From Methyloglobulus sp. (GTDB lineage: Bacteria > Pseudomonadota > Gammaproteobacteria > Methylococcales > Methylomonadaceae), in the NCBI GenBank assembly GCA_009695535.1, contig SHZQ01000003.1, positions 1 through 41,179 of the forward strand: a stretch of DNA of 41,179 nt. Direction: 5' to 3'. Below are positions 39,886 to 41,179 of this stretch, one piece after another (positions within the stretch are counted from its first letter, which is position 1; each line of letters starts with the position of its first letter). Made by a program: the position numbers and the translations under genes. Under the pieces are notes generated by a model. It was given only the letters and a program-made list of their open reading frames with translations. It made no database searches and had not been told where the DNA came from.

Positions 39886-40772
39886 TGGCTATTTTAATCA
39901 ACGAAAACACCCGAATCCTTGTCCAAGGTTTTACCGGAAAAATCGGCACTTTCCATGCTGAGGACATGATGAAGTACGGCTCTAAAGTCGTCGGCGGCGT
40001 AACGCCTGGCAAAGGTGGGCAGAAACACTTAGGCTTACCCGTGTTTAATACCGTTAAGGAAGCCGTACAGGAGACCCAAGCGGATGCAAGTATCATCTTT
40101 GTACCACCCGCGTTTGCGGCAGATTCCATTATGGAAGCGGCGGATGCTGGGATTAAATACTGCGTGGCGATTACCGATGGTATTCCAACGCAAGACATGA
40201 TGACTGTCAAAAATTTTCTGCGGCGTTTCCCCGATGATGAACGCATGATCTTAACGGGACCCAACTGTGCAGGCACGATTAGCCCAGGGCGCTCCATGTT
40301 AGGCATCATGCCTGGACATATCTATATGCAAGGCAATGTCGGCATCGTAGGCCGCTCAGGTACTTTGGGTTATGAAGCGGCTGCACAAATGAAAGCCTTG
40401 GGGATAGGTGTCAGCACCTCGGTTGGTATTGGTGGCGACCCCATCAACGGCAGCGCACATCAAGTCATCCTGGCAAAATTCGAGAAAGATCCAGAAACCA
40501 AAGTGATTATAATGATCGGTGAAATCGGCGGCCCGCAGGAAGTGGAAGCGGGAATTTACGCCAAAGCCAATATGACTAAGCCGGTCGTTGCTTATATAGC
40601 TGGTTTAACTGCGCCCGAAGGTCGTCGTATGGGCCATGCTGGCGCGATAATCTCATCCGCCAGCGAAGGCGCAGCCGAAAAAGTCGCCAGGCTGAAAGAC
40701 TTGGGCGTCATCATCTGCCCTACGCCTGCAGCAATGGGGGAAACTATTGCCAAGGTGTTGGCAGGGTTGTAA
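39885..40772 (+). CDS. mtkB: Malate-CoA ligase (malate thiokinase) alpha subunit
   Basis: ILVQGFTGKIGTFHAEDMMKYGSKVVGGVTPGKGG, GPNCAGTISPG, GNVGIVGRSGTLGYEAAAQM, AGLTAPEGRRMGHAGAII. Confidence 0.93.
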   Translation: MAILINENTRILVQGFTGKIGTFHAEDMMKYGSKVVGGVTPGKGGQKHLGLPVFNTVKEAVQETQADASIIFVPPAFAADSIMEAADAGIKYCVAITDGIPTQDMMTVKNFLRRFPDDERMILTGPNCAGTISPGRSMLGIMPGHIYMQGNVGIVGRSGTLGYEAAAQMKALGIGVSTSVGIGGDPINGSAHQVILAKFEKDPETKVIIMIGEIGGPQEVEAGIYAKANMTKPVVAYIAGLTAPEGRRMGHAGAIISSASEGAAEKVARLKDLGVIICPTPAAMGETIAKVLAGL

Positions 40773-40798
40773 AAATGACTATTTTTAGTTAGAGCAGA

Positions 40799-41023
40799 AT
40801 GGAGAATCCAGACACACGGGAAAAACGAATACGATTTGGTTGTGGATTTGTATTTGTATTTGGCTTTATCTTTGGTGGACACAGCAGTTTTCGTCATCTA
40901 ATACTAATGGATATTGCTTATTAGCGGTTGCTCTGTTTATTGGGCTTCTATGTGGTTTTTATCCCAATGAAAAATGGCGATGAATTCTGGTATTCTTTAA
41001 TGCCGTGGAAGTGGTGGCGGTAG
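40799..41023 (+). pseudogene. Small putative membrane protein with one in-frame TAG
   Basis: MENPDTREKRIRFGCGFVFVFGFIFGGHSSFRHLILMDIAY*RLLCLLGFYVVFIPMKNGDEFWYSLMPWKWWR*. Confidence 0.4.
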
Positions 41024-41179
41024 GTGTCGGTACTGATCAACGAAAAACGCTTCGAATTAATCGGCTGGCTCGGTTTCATCCTAATCATCAGCGCGTATTT
41101 GTTTGTGACTATCAAACTGGTAGCAATCAGCTCTGCTAGCTATCACCTGATGAATTTAGCAGGGGCTTTGTGCATGGTC
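41024..41179 (+). CDS. CBU_0592-like small membrane protein, N-terminal part; truncated by window edge
   Basis: VSVLINEKRFELIGWLGFILIISAYLFVTIKLVAISSASYHLMNLAGALCMV (GTG start); open to the edge. Confidence 0.5.
   Translation, partial: MSVLINEKRFELIGWLGFILIISAYLFVTIKLVAISSASYHLMNLAGALCMV

Noticed and set aside
1-41179. CRISPR array, rRNA or tRNA genes
   Set aside because: No regularly spaced direct repeats, no cas genes, and no rRNA/tRNA signatures found by eye; the repeats present are dispersed palindromes.

Overview
The window reads as a chromosomal segment of a gammaproteobacterium, probably a methylotroph or methanotroph (inferred from gene content, not proven). From left to right it contains: (1) a decayed left flank (about 0.4-1.6 kb) with palindromic repeats, an IS3/IS150-type transposase remnant and a broken RHS-core fragment; (2) a lipid block: mlaA, a PlsC-like acyltransferase fused to an alpha/beta hydrolase, thiolase, a HAD-ECH bifunctional beta-oxidation protein, a frameshifted small ORF missing from the ORF track, and fadE; (3) moaA, a DEAD-box helicase, a TPR protein, a small lipoprotein, plsC, gmhB and glyS/glyQ; (4) a nitrate assimilation locus: a divergent narK-type transporter and PPM-phosphatase/Ser-Thr-kinase fusion on the + strand, and nirB-nirD-phzF-nasA-(DmsB-DmsC fusion) on the - strand. 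The divergent intergenic region carries two sigma54 -24/-12 sequences, one facing each arm; (5) a YheT-like hydrolase, a YaiI-like protein and a PAS-GGDEF pseudogene; (6) serine-cycle genes: serine-glyoxylate aminotransferase (-) divergent from mcl-mtkA-mtkB (+); (7) a partial CBU_0592-like membrane protein at the right edge. No CRISPR array, rRNA or tRNA was seen. The most interesting parts are the nitrate locus (single-polypeptide DmsB-DmsC partner for a NarB-sized NasA, PhzF translationally coupled to NirD, paired sigma54 promoters), the acyltransferase-hydrolase fusion beside mlaA, and several genes broken at one or a few positions. I did not find a clearly unprecedented defence or mobile system.
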